Assembly (NCBI RefSeq): GCF_000247815.1 | Contig: NC_021677.1 | Location: 37,437,424 to 37,501,423, forward strand | Origin: Ficedula albicollis | Taxonomy: Eukaryota > Chordata > Aves > Passeriformes > Muscicapidae | Direction: 5' to 3' | Length of the DNA: 64,000 nt | Shown: in pieces, positions 1-15,054 of the stretch | Layout of the letters: each line of letters opens with the position of its first letter | How positions within the stretch are numbered: the first letter of the stretch is position 1 | Notes under the pieces: generated by a model | Seen by the model: the letters and a program-made list of their open reading frames with translations, nothing else | What the model was told of the DNA's origin: nothing | Databases searched by the model: none | Position numbers and translations under genes: made by a program

Positions 1-3000
1 CACAGCCAATTACTTCAAGGTGTTTAGTTCATATATTATTTAAAGCATAAATCTTGTACAGGCTGTCCATTGACGACCCTGTGAGGAGCTTGTAGTAAAT
101 GCCTTTCATCATTGCTGACTGACTCATGTGCACAGATCTACCTGCTGAGCTAAACAGGCCAGTAGAACTGATGCATTTGTAAGATATTGGATTTAATAGC
201 CTTTTCTTTATATGCTTAAATGCTGGAAGTTAGTACATAGAGTTGAAGCCCAGTGTTAGGATTTAAGAAGTGAGATTTTACGAAGTGTCATGAATTGTAT
301 TTGTTTCTGCTAATTGAAAACAACACACAATTCATTTACTATGCTTTGTACCTTAAAATGAGCTTTTAAAGGCATTGCTGGTGTATTTGAATAAGTAAAA
401 TGTTGCCATAGGAAGCTACCTAATGTATTCAATAGAATATTCATACAAATTGCCTTTTTAAGACAGATTCTGTGGTGATGTTTGTTCTCCCCCTCCTTCC
501 TCAAATCATCCCTCTCCGGCTGATTTTTAAGCCTAGTGCAGTGATACCAGCAAGGTGCTCTTTGAATAGCTTGGAAAGAGACTTGCTCAAGGAATGCAGC
601 GATTGCATCTGATGGGTTTATGTGCCATTAACAGTGTCTGTCCCACACTGAATGTGCCAGGTATTTAACTGGGGACTGGTACTAATTTCAGAGCTAATAC
701 TAAGCCGTTCCGCATCAATGCTTACAGCAGGTGGTTTGCATTGACAGTGTAAAGGGAGAAAAAAAAAGTGTGAGAAAATTACCATTGTACTATAGAATTT
801 CTCTGATTGAATTGACTGATTATACTGTCAAAAGAGCATTGGGAAACTGGCAGTGCTTATAAGGAGGAAAGAAATGACAGGATTCTTTTAGAAAGAGGTT
901 CTCTGACTTTGCACAGTCAAATAGTTCAAAATGATGATAGGATTTTATGTTAAAGGTTTTAATCTAGCACTTAAGAAATATGCATGTTCTTCAATTTATG
1001 GCTTCTCAAGCTAGTGTCCTGAGTAAACTGATCCTGCAGCTTTCTCACTCTACACTGGCTCTCTTTCAATACCCACAAGAGATTCAACATGAATCAACAT
1101 AAGTGATTCACCACAGTGAATCCTCCTTTCTGCACTATCTTTGGGTTTAATTTTTTAAAAATCCACAAAACTCAAACCAAAAAAACCCAAAACCCCTCCC
1201 CAACCTGTCAACTTCCAAAGACAACAGCACTCTTGTATTTGAAGAACAAGTTGTGTTCTCCATGTAAGACACTTGGAGAATGTGTATGAAGCTGTACTCA
1301 GTGGCTTGTAGTATTGCAACATCATCAAATATACAAATAATGAATATCTTAAATGCATTAATACCTAATTCTACTCACTGTCAAGTAATTATTTTCCCAC
1401 TCGAGGTCAATGAAACAAGACACGAATCAGAGAAATAGTCTGAATAATTTTTACTGATACAAATTAAATTGTTCAGTATTGCCCAATTGTCCTCTTAATT
1501 TTAAATTAACTATGCCCTGTAATAGCACTGGGTTTTGAGGTTTTTCCCCTTTAAATTCATGTTTGATAGAACAAATATTTTCTTGATCATATAATCCCAC
1601 TGATTTGAACTTGGGGAAATTTGGAACTTACCATCTGTTCCACTAAGGGTTTGTGCCTCTCTTTGCTGATAGCACCAGTGACTAGAATTTTCTCTCTATA
1701 TAGGCTTCAAAATTGGATAACAAAAACAGATTTTAAAAAGCCTCCAATCTGTCCTTGCATGGATGGCATGGAATTTCATGAATGTAAACAAAGTAAATAT
1801 TGCCCAATTCTTTCTGACATTACAAAACAGAGTTGACATAAGAATTTTTCTTCTACTTTGTCAAGAAATAAAGCTGGCTTGTGATGAATAAGAACTAAAT
1901 AGAAACAAATGTTGATTTCTCTATCAGATACATCTTATAAATCAATCCAGAGACTTACTAACCTTTTGGGTTTTGAAATCATGACAGCTAACCTTATTAG
2001 TGAAATTTTGTTCAATCTGTGAAGAGAGGACATAGTATAGGCTGCCAGAATAAATACTCTCTCATATTTCTTGTACAAATATGAGTGTGTTAACCTCATG
2101 AGATTTGTGGTTTACAAAATTGGGGTACCATTGGAAGGTAAGCTAAAATGTGAAGAAGGAAAGAGGGATGTGTGAAAATGAAGACCAGTCTGCTAATCTT
2201 CAGTCATAAGACAGAATGTTATATATATATAATCTATTTTATGTGTGATGACATACATAAATATCATTACATTTTTATGCAATACCCAGGAAGCTTAATT
2301 CTTCAAAGAAAAGAAAAATTGTCGATTTGAAAGTGTATTAGAAGATGAACATTTTTTATGGACCAGTTAAAATGTTGGAGGCTGTGGCTGCCCTATAGTT
2401 ATTCCAAAACAGCAGGAAATTACATTCCACAGGATTTCTATGGTGACTACAGAGACTTTGTTCTGTTACTTCCAGAGCAACTAGCCCTAACTTACAGTAG
2501 CGTTAGGACTGATACTTGGAGCTAAGCAGTTCTGCTTGCTTTTGACTGCATCACTGCAACATAAATACAACAGACACTAGATTTTATAATCTACAGACTT
2601 TATCAGACCATTTCTAGTTTGGCAAATATAGCAGTAAAGTCTGGAAAAATGCATTATCTTTGAGTAGTTTTCTTATGCCAGTCAAATTATAAAAATGTTT
2701 CTTCTCTTTCCATTTTAAAGAAACTAAATCCTTGCATCTTTTTGCTTCTACTAGTTGCAAAAATTGATATTACAAGCGCAAAAGTATTTTGTTTAGACCA
2801 GATTTATTGAGGGAGCATGTTTTCTTCAAGTTGCCATTCAGGCTCTTTACCAATTTGAAAGGGAAGAATAGTATAAAAGAATGACTAGCCTTACTGCTGG
2901 ATTCATAAATTTAGCTTTCCTTTGTGTATGGAATGAAGAGATATATCTTGCTATTTCATAGCTGACAGCATGAATGGTGTAGATTGTCATATTTATAATG

Positions 3001-5030
3001 TAGGTGAAAAAAGTTAATACCATGTAACATGTAAAACAAAAATAAAATGGCCGGTGCATTGTATAAAAGTAAAAGAGGTTAAACTGTTTACTATTCATTG
3101 CTCTGAACGTATTGTTAGGTGGAGATTAAGGATCAATTCTTCTTTTACTAACTGTCACTCTCCTTACCTAGGATTAGGTTTTGGCATAACTCAAACTGAA
3201 GATCTCAATAAATTAATTTGGCTGTCAATTTAATTTGATGCAAGTTGATGAAAGTTAAGTCCAGTTCAACAGAAGGAAGATCAGTACTTTGTATTAATCT
3301 TCATTGAAAAAATTCCTCAATTTTTTTTTCTTTTCCTCAGGAACCTTTTATATGTCATTATTTATCTAACATGCACATTTTTTCCTGATCCAGCTCTTCT
3401 TTAAATTTAAAATTATTTTTGTATGCGTCATGGATTCTTATTATTCCAGCTCGTGGTCTCACAAGTAGGAATATTTGATAGAAGGGAAGAGTGAATTACA
3501 TGTCTCTGGAAGCAGTAGGATCTTACACTTTTTGAATTAAAAATAGAAACTTTCCATACAAGAGAAAATTAATTACAAAGAAATGGAAACATTTTTATAT
3601 GGATAAGTGCATAGTGTGGCTCTATGTGGTGGATCTGCAAAGTAGGTGAAAAATAGAAAGTAGGCATATATTCTCCATTTTCATGAAGACACATGAAATC
3701 ATGACCCATGGACAATGCTTCAGACATACTGAAACCACTGTCTCAAATTTTATTCAAGAAGCATTTGCCAACTGCAAAATCTTAAAAATCTCAGATGAAT
3801 TTTTTTTACCCATCTCTGAAAATCTGTTAAAAACTATACTCATAGCAATTTGGAAATGACATTCAGAACATAGTTTACTTTGGAAAGGTTGGAAAATTTG
3901 TTTTTCAGTATTTTGGGAGTTCTGTAGCCCTCTGGTGGAAATGTGAGGAGAATCTATAAGGAAAATATTTGATATTCCCTTATTATATATTTTACCTTGT
4001 AGCTGAGCAATAGATTCTTTCCCTAGTTGTTTATACAGAAGTGGTGCAATCAGTCATAAAGCCTAAGTATGCAAGAATTGCGTGAAAGGACAATATCTTC
4101 CTTTTTGCTCAAGTTTTGCAGCTTGCAACAGTGCAGGATGAGAGATATAAAAAGATAAACTTTTCTGGCTGGGGAGAGGGTGCTTGTTGAGAAGGGCAGC
4201 AAGAATTTTCCATGTCTTGACATGAAATGTTCAGCTTTTGTGATCAGAGGTGTTCAGAGTGTCCCTGAAAAGATGGTTCAAAGAAGAACAGCTGTTGGAT
4301 TTGGTCAGGAATAACTACTTTGTTCTCACAAGGAATTTTTCTCACTGAGGGAGTGAATGAAAAGCAACATGTCTTCCAGAGGAAGACATGGTAGCAGAGG
4401 AGGAATAAATAGTGACATAGTAGTGTGGAATAATGCAATCTTAATAAGAGGAAGTGGGAACCACTTTCCTTTAGTGTAGCAGAGGTAAAAGAAGAAGAGC
4501 ACAGCCACAGCAGGCCTTTTTGGCATGGAGGTAGGGAGGCAGCAATAGCAGTGGTCCTGGAAGAAGTGGTGAGGGGTTATCAACTTATTTTTCAGGTGGC
4601 ATAACCTCATTGCAATTGATTTTTGGTGAAGACACTGGGGCATGACTCCTATTGATGTACATGGAAGCGGTCATGTCAGAGTGAGTAAAAAGGCAATAGA
4701 AAATAAAATCAATAGGAAAGAATAAAATCAGGAGTTTTGGGAATGGGGAGATCTGCTGAATATCTGTTAGAGGATGAAAGGACGACAAAGTAGTTGATTC
4801 TGGTGGGAAGAAACACATGATTCCTCTGGGGGTGGGCTGTGAGCTCTGTTTTTACAAGAGCTGTGTTTGGAAAGGGAAAAAAAAAAAGCATGAATGCTTT
4901 CTGGGGAAAGGAGATTCCAAAGGCAGGACCTGAAAAGTGCTCTACCCTATCTGTATGGCCCAGCTGGTAGAATAAAAACCTCCAAACTAATAGCTTGTGA
5001 ATCTGAATTTTCTAACAACTCGCATTGAGA
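1..5030. other. Unannotated intronic sequence
   Basis: AT-rich unique-looking DNA. No exon, RNA gene or identifiable transposon was seen. Small features only: a TA run near 2221-2231 and homopolymer A or T runs of about 8-12 bases. Around 600-760 the sequence is less AT-rich, of higher complexity and with few homopolymers, which is compatible with a conserved non-coding element but not evidence of one. The region 4400-4900 has several overlapping minus-strand open frames of 60-105 codons, rich in Pro, Phe and Leu, with no recognisable domain; I treat them as chance. Confidence 0.5.
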
Positions 5031-5432
5031 CATAGAATCACAGAATCAATTAGGTTAGAAAAGACCATTGAAATCATAGATTCCAACGTATGAACTTATA
5101 CCACCTTGTCAATTAGACCATGGCACTCACTAAGTGCCACATCCAGTCTTTAACACCTCCAGAGATGATGAATCCATCATCACTTCCCCAGCCAGCCCAT
5201 TCCAGTGCCAAATAACCCTTTCTGTGAAGAACTTCTTTCTAATGTCCAACATAAACCTTCCCCTGAAGCAGCTTAAGACTGTGTTCTCTCGTCTTGTCAC
5301 CAGGTTCCTGGGAGAAGACTCCCTCAGAACCCTCAACTGGCCACAACCTCCTTTCAGATACTTGTAGAAAGTGATAAGGCCTCCTTCGAGCCTCCTCTTC
5401 TCCAAGCTGAACAATCCCAGCTCACAGAATCT
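5031..5432 (-). mobile_element. CR1 LINE fragment (3' end), minus strand
   Basis: The + strand starts with CATAGAATCACAGAATCA, the reverse complement of the avian CR1 terminal octamers (ATTCTGTG/ATTCTATG). It continues with the familiar CR1 3' region: a 'tggcactcactaagtgcc' segment, 'cacctccagagatgatg', 'cagcccattccagtgcc', 'cctttctgtgaagaac', 'ggttcctgggagaagact' and 'gcctcctcttctccaagctg'. The element is therefore inserted in minus orientation, antisense to NPAS3, and is 5'-truncated as most CR1 copies are. Substitutions and small gaps against the usual avian consensus, as I remember it, suggest a moderately old copy. The open frames of 77 and 101 codons across it come from the repeat and are not host genes. 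The subfamily is not assigned. Confidence 0.92.
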
Positions 5433-8400
5433 CAAATTCTACAGCATGAGAGTTTTCATTGGCCAGGAAAACAAATAAATGGCAATTCTAAGTAGTCCAA
5501 CCCTTCTCATTGTGGATTGGGCAAATTTTAATAATTTTAGTGCTCAGCCCAAAACAATTTTTATGATGACCCTACAGACATTTAGGATATTAACCAGTGT
5601 TCCCAATCTCATAAATAAATAAGTTTTGTAAAACAGTAGAAACTAATTCTGTGCTGTAGCAGGAAGAGAAACAAACTGTGTCTTCAAGCTGGAGAGATGC
5701 TAGACTAGTTCTACCTTGTAGGGTTTCCTATGTTCTCCATTCCTTTACTACCTACCCGGTTTCTTCAAGAGCCTAACATGTTTCTTGCGGAATGTATCTA
5801 CTCAAAAGAGTTTCTGAGTGGCAAAAAGGTTTTGAAATTGTTGTCAGTCGCAGTTTAATTAAGATAAACCAATAAGAACTGGGAGGTCAGAGAAGTTGCA
5901 AACAAAACAGGACCATCTAAATGGAAGCTTATCCTGATTCTGTCATATGGCATGACCGCTATTAGGTTAGCTTTGGAAATGCTCCTTTCTGATATATGAA
6001 CTCATGTGCAAAATGTATGCAGGTTAATTTCCAGGTGCTGCAGATGTTGCTGAGCTACTCTGCTCTATTTGATAGATTGTTTGGAATACACACAGCTGAT
6101 CTGCTCAAAAGGATAAGCTGTTAGTCTCTACAGCCTCCAGCTCACCAGCACTCCCATCTCTTGCAGGACATTCTTTTGTCTTTATTTATTTCCACCCAAA
6201 ATAAGTTCTAAGATCTGCCAGAAGAACTTTATGTCTTAAAACCATGAACATTTCTTTCTCATCTGCAGAATTTCAAGTCTAAATAATTTGTTAGTTTTTT
6301 GAGGAAGAAATTTAGTTGCTCCCAAGCCAGGATGCTTTGTGCCAGGTTTCAGGCTGCAGCCACTTCTTACTGCCAAGTTCTGAACCCCTGAAAATGAGGG
6401 CTTATAGAACTGCTGACACAACCTTAACTATAATAATGCGAATGACACCACCATAACACTAATGATAAATGGCACACATTTTAAAACATTTAAAATGATC
6501 ATAGCCTTAAAGTCAAACACATCTGGGATATATTAATGGTATATGAACTGCCCTGTGTGGATCTGAATTATGAACAGCACAGAGATGGAAAGAGATAAAT
6601 TGCATAATAAATCACTTTACTTATTGTATTGTTTACTTTAAAAAAACCGTATATACTTTCTGTTTATGCAGCATGTCAGATGTTTGAAAAAAGATGAATA
6701 GTTCTAAATTCATATTTATTCCAAAGAATGAATATTTAGCACTCTGTTGTGTCACTCTGACTTCAGAGAAATAATTACAGGATATGGTTTTACCAACAAT
6801 GATGCTCAGAGGCCATTGAGTTTGTGTATATTTAGAGTAGTTTTATCCTCTGATCAGTTTGTTCTTTTTCATGTCATGAATTTATGGAAGTCAGGTGTTT
6901 TTCAACCCTCATTTTTAATTTGGCAGAGATGGCATATGCATAATCTCTGAGGGTGCTAAATGGATAATTGAAGAAAATGGTTCACAGCATTTCATCCTTT
7001 ACTGAACTATAGAACTCTAATTCTCAAAACTTGTGTAATAGTTCTAGATTTTATTTCTTTCAAATGTCACTTTGCCAAGCTGATTAAGCACAAGGGATTC
7101 CAGGAACTTTCCCAATCTTTCTTATCTATAAGAACATTGGTTCTGTGCAGTCAGATGGACTTATTTCAAAATGCTTCACTCAGTACTGAAGTAATAATAA
7201 TAATTTATGGGCAAAATTCAGATGTGCATCTGAGAGAGGAGGATTTTCAAGGGGGCTGTCTATGGTCAAAAGCCCCACAGTCAGCTTAGACCCATCACAA
7301 TAAAGTCACATCTTGTTTCACAGTGGCACACTGATTCTTGTCTTTATTCTTCTCTTTTTTCTCTTCTCCCTTCCAGGTTTTCTGGCTTTTTTTGTTGTTG
7401 TTTTTTCCACTTCATCCACCCCCATGCCTGGTCCTTCGCGAATACTCTTGTTGCTTTGCGTCCGGTGTTGAGGAGGTCAAAACCAAATCTTTCCTTTTCT
7501 AGAACAGATTTAAAGGTGACATGCAACCTGAAACCTTTCAATCGTCATTTTTGGATAACTAATGTCACTGTATACAGGGAGGAGTAACACTGAACATTGA
7601 GCACTGAGCAGTATTTAATATATTCAACACAATAATTGACGTTTTTTCTTCTTGAAAGCAGGGACTTTGCTTTTTGTGCTTGTCTTTTATTTTGCTGACT
7701 TCTCGTTTTCCTTTTGCCCACCACCAAAGCCCTCTTAGCTCTTTCACTTCCTGAAATGTTTCTCTCAGAACTGATACTTTTCCTCTTCTGTCCCATTTTT
7801 TGTTTTCAATTGGTTCTGAAAGATGGAATGTCTCCCAAAATATCCTTTAAAAGAAATGGAGGAGAGATTTGTAGTGTTGCTAGTAGTTATATATAATCTT
7901 AGAGTTATTTTTTATTTTATCTCTTGACATATTTGTGGTTTAGATTGATTATATATATATATATATGCACACACACATTGTCAAATCTCATTCTAATAAT
8001 TTCAAAATAATTATTTTGAGGTTGTCCATAGCCTTTATGATCTTAGGATTCTCTTCTCTTTAGGGAATTTTTACCTGATTCTTTCCTTAATCTCTTTCAA
8101 AAATATTCAGCAAAATAGAAGTTTGAGTTGCTTGAAGTGATCTACAAACATGTTCACAGCTTGAATTATGCTGCTTGTAATACCTATAGGCACTGAAATA
8201 CTGAGCTGTTCCTACGGGTTCTCCATCATTTCCTCTATATTCTATACAGATTATTGTACACTGACAACCCATTATGTGTCTGAAATGTAATGCTCCTGCA
8301 CGAGATCCCAGTAAGTCTCAGAATACATTTATTCATTAAGAGCTATCTGTCAAAGCCAGCAGAACATTGATGTGATTCACAATATCCCTTAAGATGGTGT

Positions 8401-10960
8401 CGTCTATTTTATTAAACTATTCACTGTATTTTTGTATAAAACGGATGTTAATATGGGCTGTGGTCCAGAAAAGCACTTTAGGCATGTACGTAATGTGGAA
8501 CATAAATAGTTTCACTTACCTTGGTGACACGATTCATTATCTTATAATTATTTATATATTTATTTCTATATTTAAACTTCCTATGGAATCAAGCCCACAG
8601 GCAAGCCATTCACTCAAGGGAACCACAATGGAGGGTAGAAGTCCACAAATTAAATTTGGTTTTGTTTTATAATTTTGCTTATAACCCAACATTATTTTTT
8701 ATATTTATTATAATGGAAAGGAATACATTGGTACTTACCAATGTGTTATAGAAGACCCAATTATTTTTTAAATTTAAGAAACATTAATATAGATCTAATC
8801 TATACAGTGTTCTATGACTCAGTACTTTTACTTTCTGGAACTTTTAAAACCATTTAGGAGAACTCTTACTTCTTTTTCTAGGTAAACAGTGAAAAAAGCA
8901 TCCTGACTAATTGTGTCCCAAAGTTTGCAGTTGCACAACCTGTAGCATTCAAAGATTAGTCCATCAGATTTACTTTTAGATGAATTTGCAGAGACCATGT
9001 CAATTATTTTCAAAAGCAATGGTTGTGATTTGCTGAGAGAGGTGGCAGGACAGGTGCACATAGGTGCCACTGAGCTGTGTGTGTTTGTGGCACATAGTGT
9101 GCTCATGTTTTGTGTAGTGTTTTTTCTGTAGACAGCTGACAGAGATCATGTCACTTCAACCCCGCTGTGGACTTTGTTCAAAGCCTACAGATCTAAGTGG
9201 AAAAACTGTTGACTGTAGTCCTTGAATTTTTGGCATAAATCATTCAAGCACTGAATGATGTAAATACGTTTTGACACCTAAAGATTCCATAATCTGAGCA
9301 TCTGGTAGTGATAGAAATGGCTGTGGGCAAGTGGTGTCACCATCACTTTCTCCATTTGAGTTGCTTTATCATGCACTCATGTACGCTGTGTGCATTGTCA
9401 TTTTTCACATGGCACGCAGCAAGCAAGGATCTAAAGTGGTCCCTAAAACTTTTCTCTGAATTAAAAAAAACAGTCTGGCATTTTTTCCTTTCTAAATTGA
9501 AAGCAAAGAAACCTGTTATATATATGTATGTCTAGGAAAGTGTGCATGTATGTGTGTTTGCATATGTGAATGCATGGGCACGTGTGCATATTTTGCCAGT
9601 AAACAGTTGCCTAAATATAAAACTACTTCCTAGCCACTTGCCACAGGTGACATGTACTCTGCTCTTAAAGGGTGACTGTAGCATCCATAGGCATACCCAG
9701 TGTAGCTTCAACCAAAAGTAGTCAGGCTGTGGCAACATGGATTTCAGTGTATGCTAAGTGCCCAGATATGCAAATAGCCTGCTGGCTGCCTCTCTGCAGC
9801 GTGCCTGGGGACCAGTAATACAGAGCTTTACCATCACTCATACCACATCTAGCTTTGGTCTGCCTGCACTCTCACATTCACACCTCTGCTTGCTGCAGAG
9901 ACAAAGCCCTGGTGGATTATTTGGAAGGCAGTGTCTTGTTACAATTGTCTGTAAATGTGAAAATGGTCTTTTTCTAACACTGTTCTAAAAGGAAGAAACT
10001 GCATAAGACAGCATTGTGAACTCTAGTGTAGCTTCTGTTCAGTTCCTAATGTTGAGTAAAGCACAGGAGCTGCGTGGTATAATTGAATATGGGTCAAAGA
10101 ACTGTATCCAAAGAGTCTACCTGTGCTCCTGCTTCTGTCATTTCTGATGCCTGAAAAGCTGTTGCCTCCACATGTTCTGCTTCAGGTGCCAATGCATGCT
10201 CCAGGGAAAAGGACACACTTTGCATCTATGCATATCAAGATGAGAATAATCAATCTGTTTTTCTTCCACCCAAATAAAAAATCTTTGAAAAATTGAAATT
10301 TCAGGTTTTTTTTAAATGCATTATTTTGCTTTAATTATTTTCTGTTGAGCCTTGTTTTGCAAAATAATAGCTAAGAATCAAAGATAGAATAAGATCCTAT
10401 ATTTTTCAGTCCTATGAAAATGGAAATAGGCTATGGTATAATTCAATGCAATTAGATTTTTTTGTTTAGTTAGAATCCAGTTCACTAAAATAATTCAGAA
10501 TCAAAGAGGTGCCTTCTCAGTTAAGGGGGAGAAAAACTAGCCCAGTTGTGTTAAAATGTGAATAGCCAGGAATCTGAACATGTAATTCTTTATAGCAATG
10601 GTGAAATGTACCCTCTAGTTCCAAATGTTTAAACTTCAGCAGTTCTCATGCAGATTAGGTAATTGTTTGCCTAAATGCCAGCTGTGGATTCAACTGCTGG
10701 TTAACTAGCCAAAAATGTGGATTTGCAGGTGAATAGGAATACTTACATGTTTTAGTAATGGTGGAAACTGTACAGAATTGAGATTTTAACTTGGCAAATA
10801 TTTTTTTTAAAGTCACACTGCTAAGCATTTTGCATACTTTTTTTTTCCTATTTTCTCATATGTCATCGAGCAGTAGTTGCAGATGCATGCTTTGGGTGTC
10901 TGGTCTTAGAATGGTCTTAGAAACTCACTTTATATTTTTCAGATAATGAAATTTTGCATA
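5433..10960. other. Unannotated intronic sequence
   Basis: AT-rich DNA without a recognisable exon or transposon. Contents: a TA/CA microsatellite (listed separately), a pyrimidine-rich patch at about 7346-7420 on the + strand, and just beside it (7430-7470) a small cluster of CpG dinucleotides in otherwise CpG-poor DNA. A 65-codon minus-strand frame covers that cluster but shows no known domain. From 9532 to 9600 the sequence is a loose TG-rich run (TGTGCATG-like units), probably a decayed dinucleotide repeat. Confidence 0.5.
7949..7977. repeat. (TA)n(CA)n compound microsatellite
   Basis: About eight TA units run directly into GCACACACACA. This is an ordinary short compound dinucleotide repeat in intronic DNA and is likely length-polymorphic. 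No function is implied. Confidence 0.9.
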
Positions 10961-11226
10961 TACATAGATTATAATATTCTAAATTAGTGTTTGATATTTA
11001 TTTGTGACCATTGCTATTGCTTTTGTGACCATTTTACTAAATTTTACTTTTGTATTTGAAATAAAAAAGGTATTACTTTGAAATGAAAATTTTCATCTAC
11101 ATAGATTATAATATTCTAAATTAGTGTTTGATATTTATTTGTGACCATTGCTATTGCTTTTGTGACCATTTTACTAAATTTTACTTTTGTATTTGAAATA
11201 AAAAAGGTATTACTTTGAAATGAAAA
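10961..11226 (+). repeat. Tandem duplication, period 137 bp
   Basis: The 129 bases 10961-11089 (starting TACATAGATTATAATATTC) recur at 11098-11226 without any difference that I can see. The copies are separated by 8 bases, and the sequence just before each copy is also similar, so the true unit is about 137 bp. Identity this high means the duplication is very recent, is kept identical by copy correction, or is an assembly duplication. The unit is AT-rich and contains 'tgtgaccat' twice internally. It is non-coding. Confidence 0.95.
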
Positions 11227-12589
11227 AAGAGAAATGAAGTGGTGTCAGGCATTTGGCTGGACACACTTTAGGCAACTAAAATTTGCTGGTCTATTCACTG
11301 CTGAAATAAGTGTATGTGCTAGAAGGGTGGAAAAAAATCCCAAACAAACCATCACAGCCCTTGCTAATGCCTCTATGGCAGCAAAACTGGAAAGAAAATG
11401 GAAGAGGGCCAGAACAAAGGTCTAGTAGCTTATTCTGTTTTGGGAAGGAATGTAATGCAATTTTTACCAGTATGGGCTGTTACGTTTAACTAGGATATTG
11501 GGGCAGGGAAGGAAAAGAACCATATTAAAAACCTAATGATAAAATTATTTAAACTCTTTAAGTATATCCACCCTTACATTCCTATGTTGTAGTTTTGGTA
11601 GTGGGTGGGGAGGGCTTGCTTTGCAAGGTGCTGATTTGGGGAAGTCTATAAAATAAATCAAAGAACATCTGTTAAATATGATCAAAGTGACCATGTTAGA
11701 ATTCAGGTTAGACCAAATACAGAAACTTTCTTTTTTCCTTTTTTTCTTTTAAACCTATTCTTATTTTTTCATTTCAGTAGTGAGAAAGTAGTAAAAAAGA
11801 CTTCAAATTCTTTTGATTTTCTTCATATGGCCTCTAGTCTTTCACATGTTTTGTGCATCTTCTTTTCCCATTTTGCATTATCTCCAATTAAATAACATTT
11901 TCAGTGCAATGCACTTTGAATATTCTGTATGTTCTCAGTATTTCAAGAAATAAGCTTATACATTGTGACACATAAAACAAAAGCAGAAAAGACACAAGAA
12001 TGCAGCTGTTTATTACTAGCTGATGAAGAATTAAATAACTTTTTTGGACCATCTGCAAAGCTTACTCATATGGCCTCTGCTTTTTACTGTCGTAAAATGT
12101 AGCTTTTGAATTAGTGGCGAATTGGAGCTCTGAAATTATCACTACTAATCATGTATTGTGAAAGAATGGAAAATATACTATTCACAGAATCACTAACTAT
12201 TGCTTGGTTTTATAGTTACTGTATTCATTTTCTATGACAGTGGCATATTCTAACATGTCTTGTCTCTTGCCTTATCTTTTCTCAAATTAAAGTGCTAGTA
12301 ATGAGGGAAGAGTATACCCCTAATCCAAGGCTAGGAGGTGAGAAGGATTAATTTAAATGGGGTCACAAGATTTTCACCTCTCCCTTCACTGTAGACTTAC
12401 AGCAGAAAGCCCTTCACAGGGTAAGGGAGATTCATGTGAATCACAACCTTTGGAGGCAGTGGCAAGGTGGAGCAGGGATGCATATTGGCTTTTTTTTTCC
12501 TGAATGCTGCTGTTCTCAAACTGAGAAAAAAATTATAAGGAGCCCTGAATAAATTTTCCCTCTCTGTTGCATTGCAGAACAACTGTATG
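11227..12589. other. Unannotated intronic sequence
   Basis: AT-rich DNA with no exon, RNA gene or transposon that I recognise. A short pyrimidine-rich patch lies near 11726-11760. Nothing else stands out. Confidence 0.5.
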
Positions 12590-13290
12590 CTTTGAGTTGG
12601 AAGAGATATTCAAAGGCCATCTATTCCAACCCCTGGGTAACAGTAAAGGGGCAAAAGCATATGTCTGATTATGCAGCTGCCCACCTGCAAGGGCCAGTTC
12701 AGTACTCAGGATTTTGGGAGAATCAATTAATCTGTCAAACTTATAGGGGAGGAAAGGAAGGACATGGGGGATACCTCTGTTGGTGCTCTTCCAATCTGAT
12801 ACTTTTTAGGAACTTGCTGAGGATGCACCTCATCCTATCATCCAGGTCTTTAAAGAAGACTTTAATTGGCATTGGCTCCAATAGTAATCTCTGAAGGACA
12901 CCAGTAGTAAATTAGTTGCCATTGAACTTTCTACCACTGATCACAACCTTTTGAGTCTGATGGTTTGTACAGCTTTCCACCCACTTTACTGAGCACTCTT
13001 CAAGTAGTTATCTCATATATCTCTAGCTTGGCTAGAAGAGATGACTGAAGGACTATTGATATTTGTAAAGTCAAGGTAAACAATATAATTGACTTGCCTG
13101 TACCCATCTTAAACAACCATCTCATAAGAGGCAGCAAAGTTGTTTAGGCATTTTTTGCACTTGCTAATTCATGATTACTACTCCCTGTCACACCTACTGT
13201 TTCATCTGCTTGGCTTTGGGAAGGATTTACTCCATGACCTTATCAATTACTTCTTGTTCTTGTTCTGCTTATCTGCAGAGGATGCCTCCC
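12590..13290 (-). mobile_element. Old CR1 LINE fragment (3' UTR and RT end), minus strand
   Basis: The + strand opens with a degraded CR1 3' motif ('gagttggaagagatattc ... ttccaacccc'). After a poorly matching segment it resumes at about 12810 with a clear reverse complement of the CR1 reverse-transcriptase end: 'aacttgctgaggatgcac', 'cctatcatccaggtcttt', 'ctctgaaggacaccagtag', 'gtaaagtcaaggtaaac' (the 'AAGTCCAGGTA' motif) and 'ggatttactccatgacctt' (the 'GATCTGCTCCATGACCTT' motif). It is much more diverged than the copy at 5031-5432 and contains stops, so it is dead. Similarity fades after about 13250; the right border is approximate. The open frames of 64-126 codons over 13140-13564 are remnants or chance. 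Confidence 0.82.
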
Positions 13291-15052
<1,762 letters not shown>

Positions 15053-15054
<2 letters not shown>

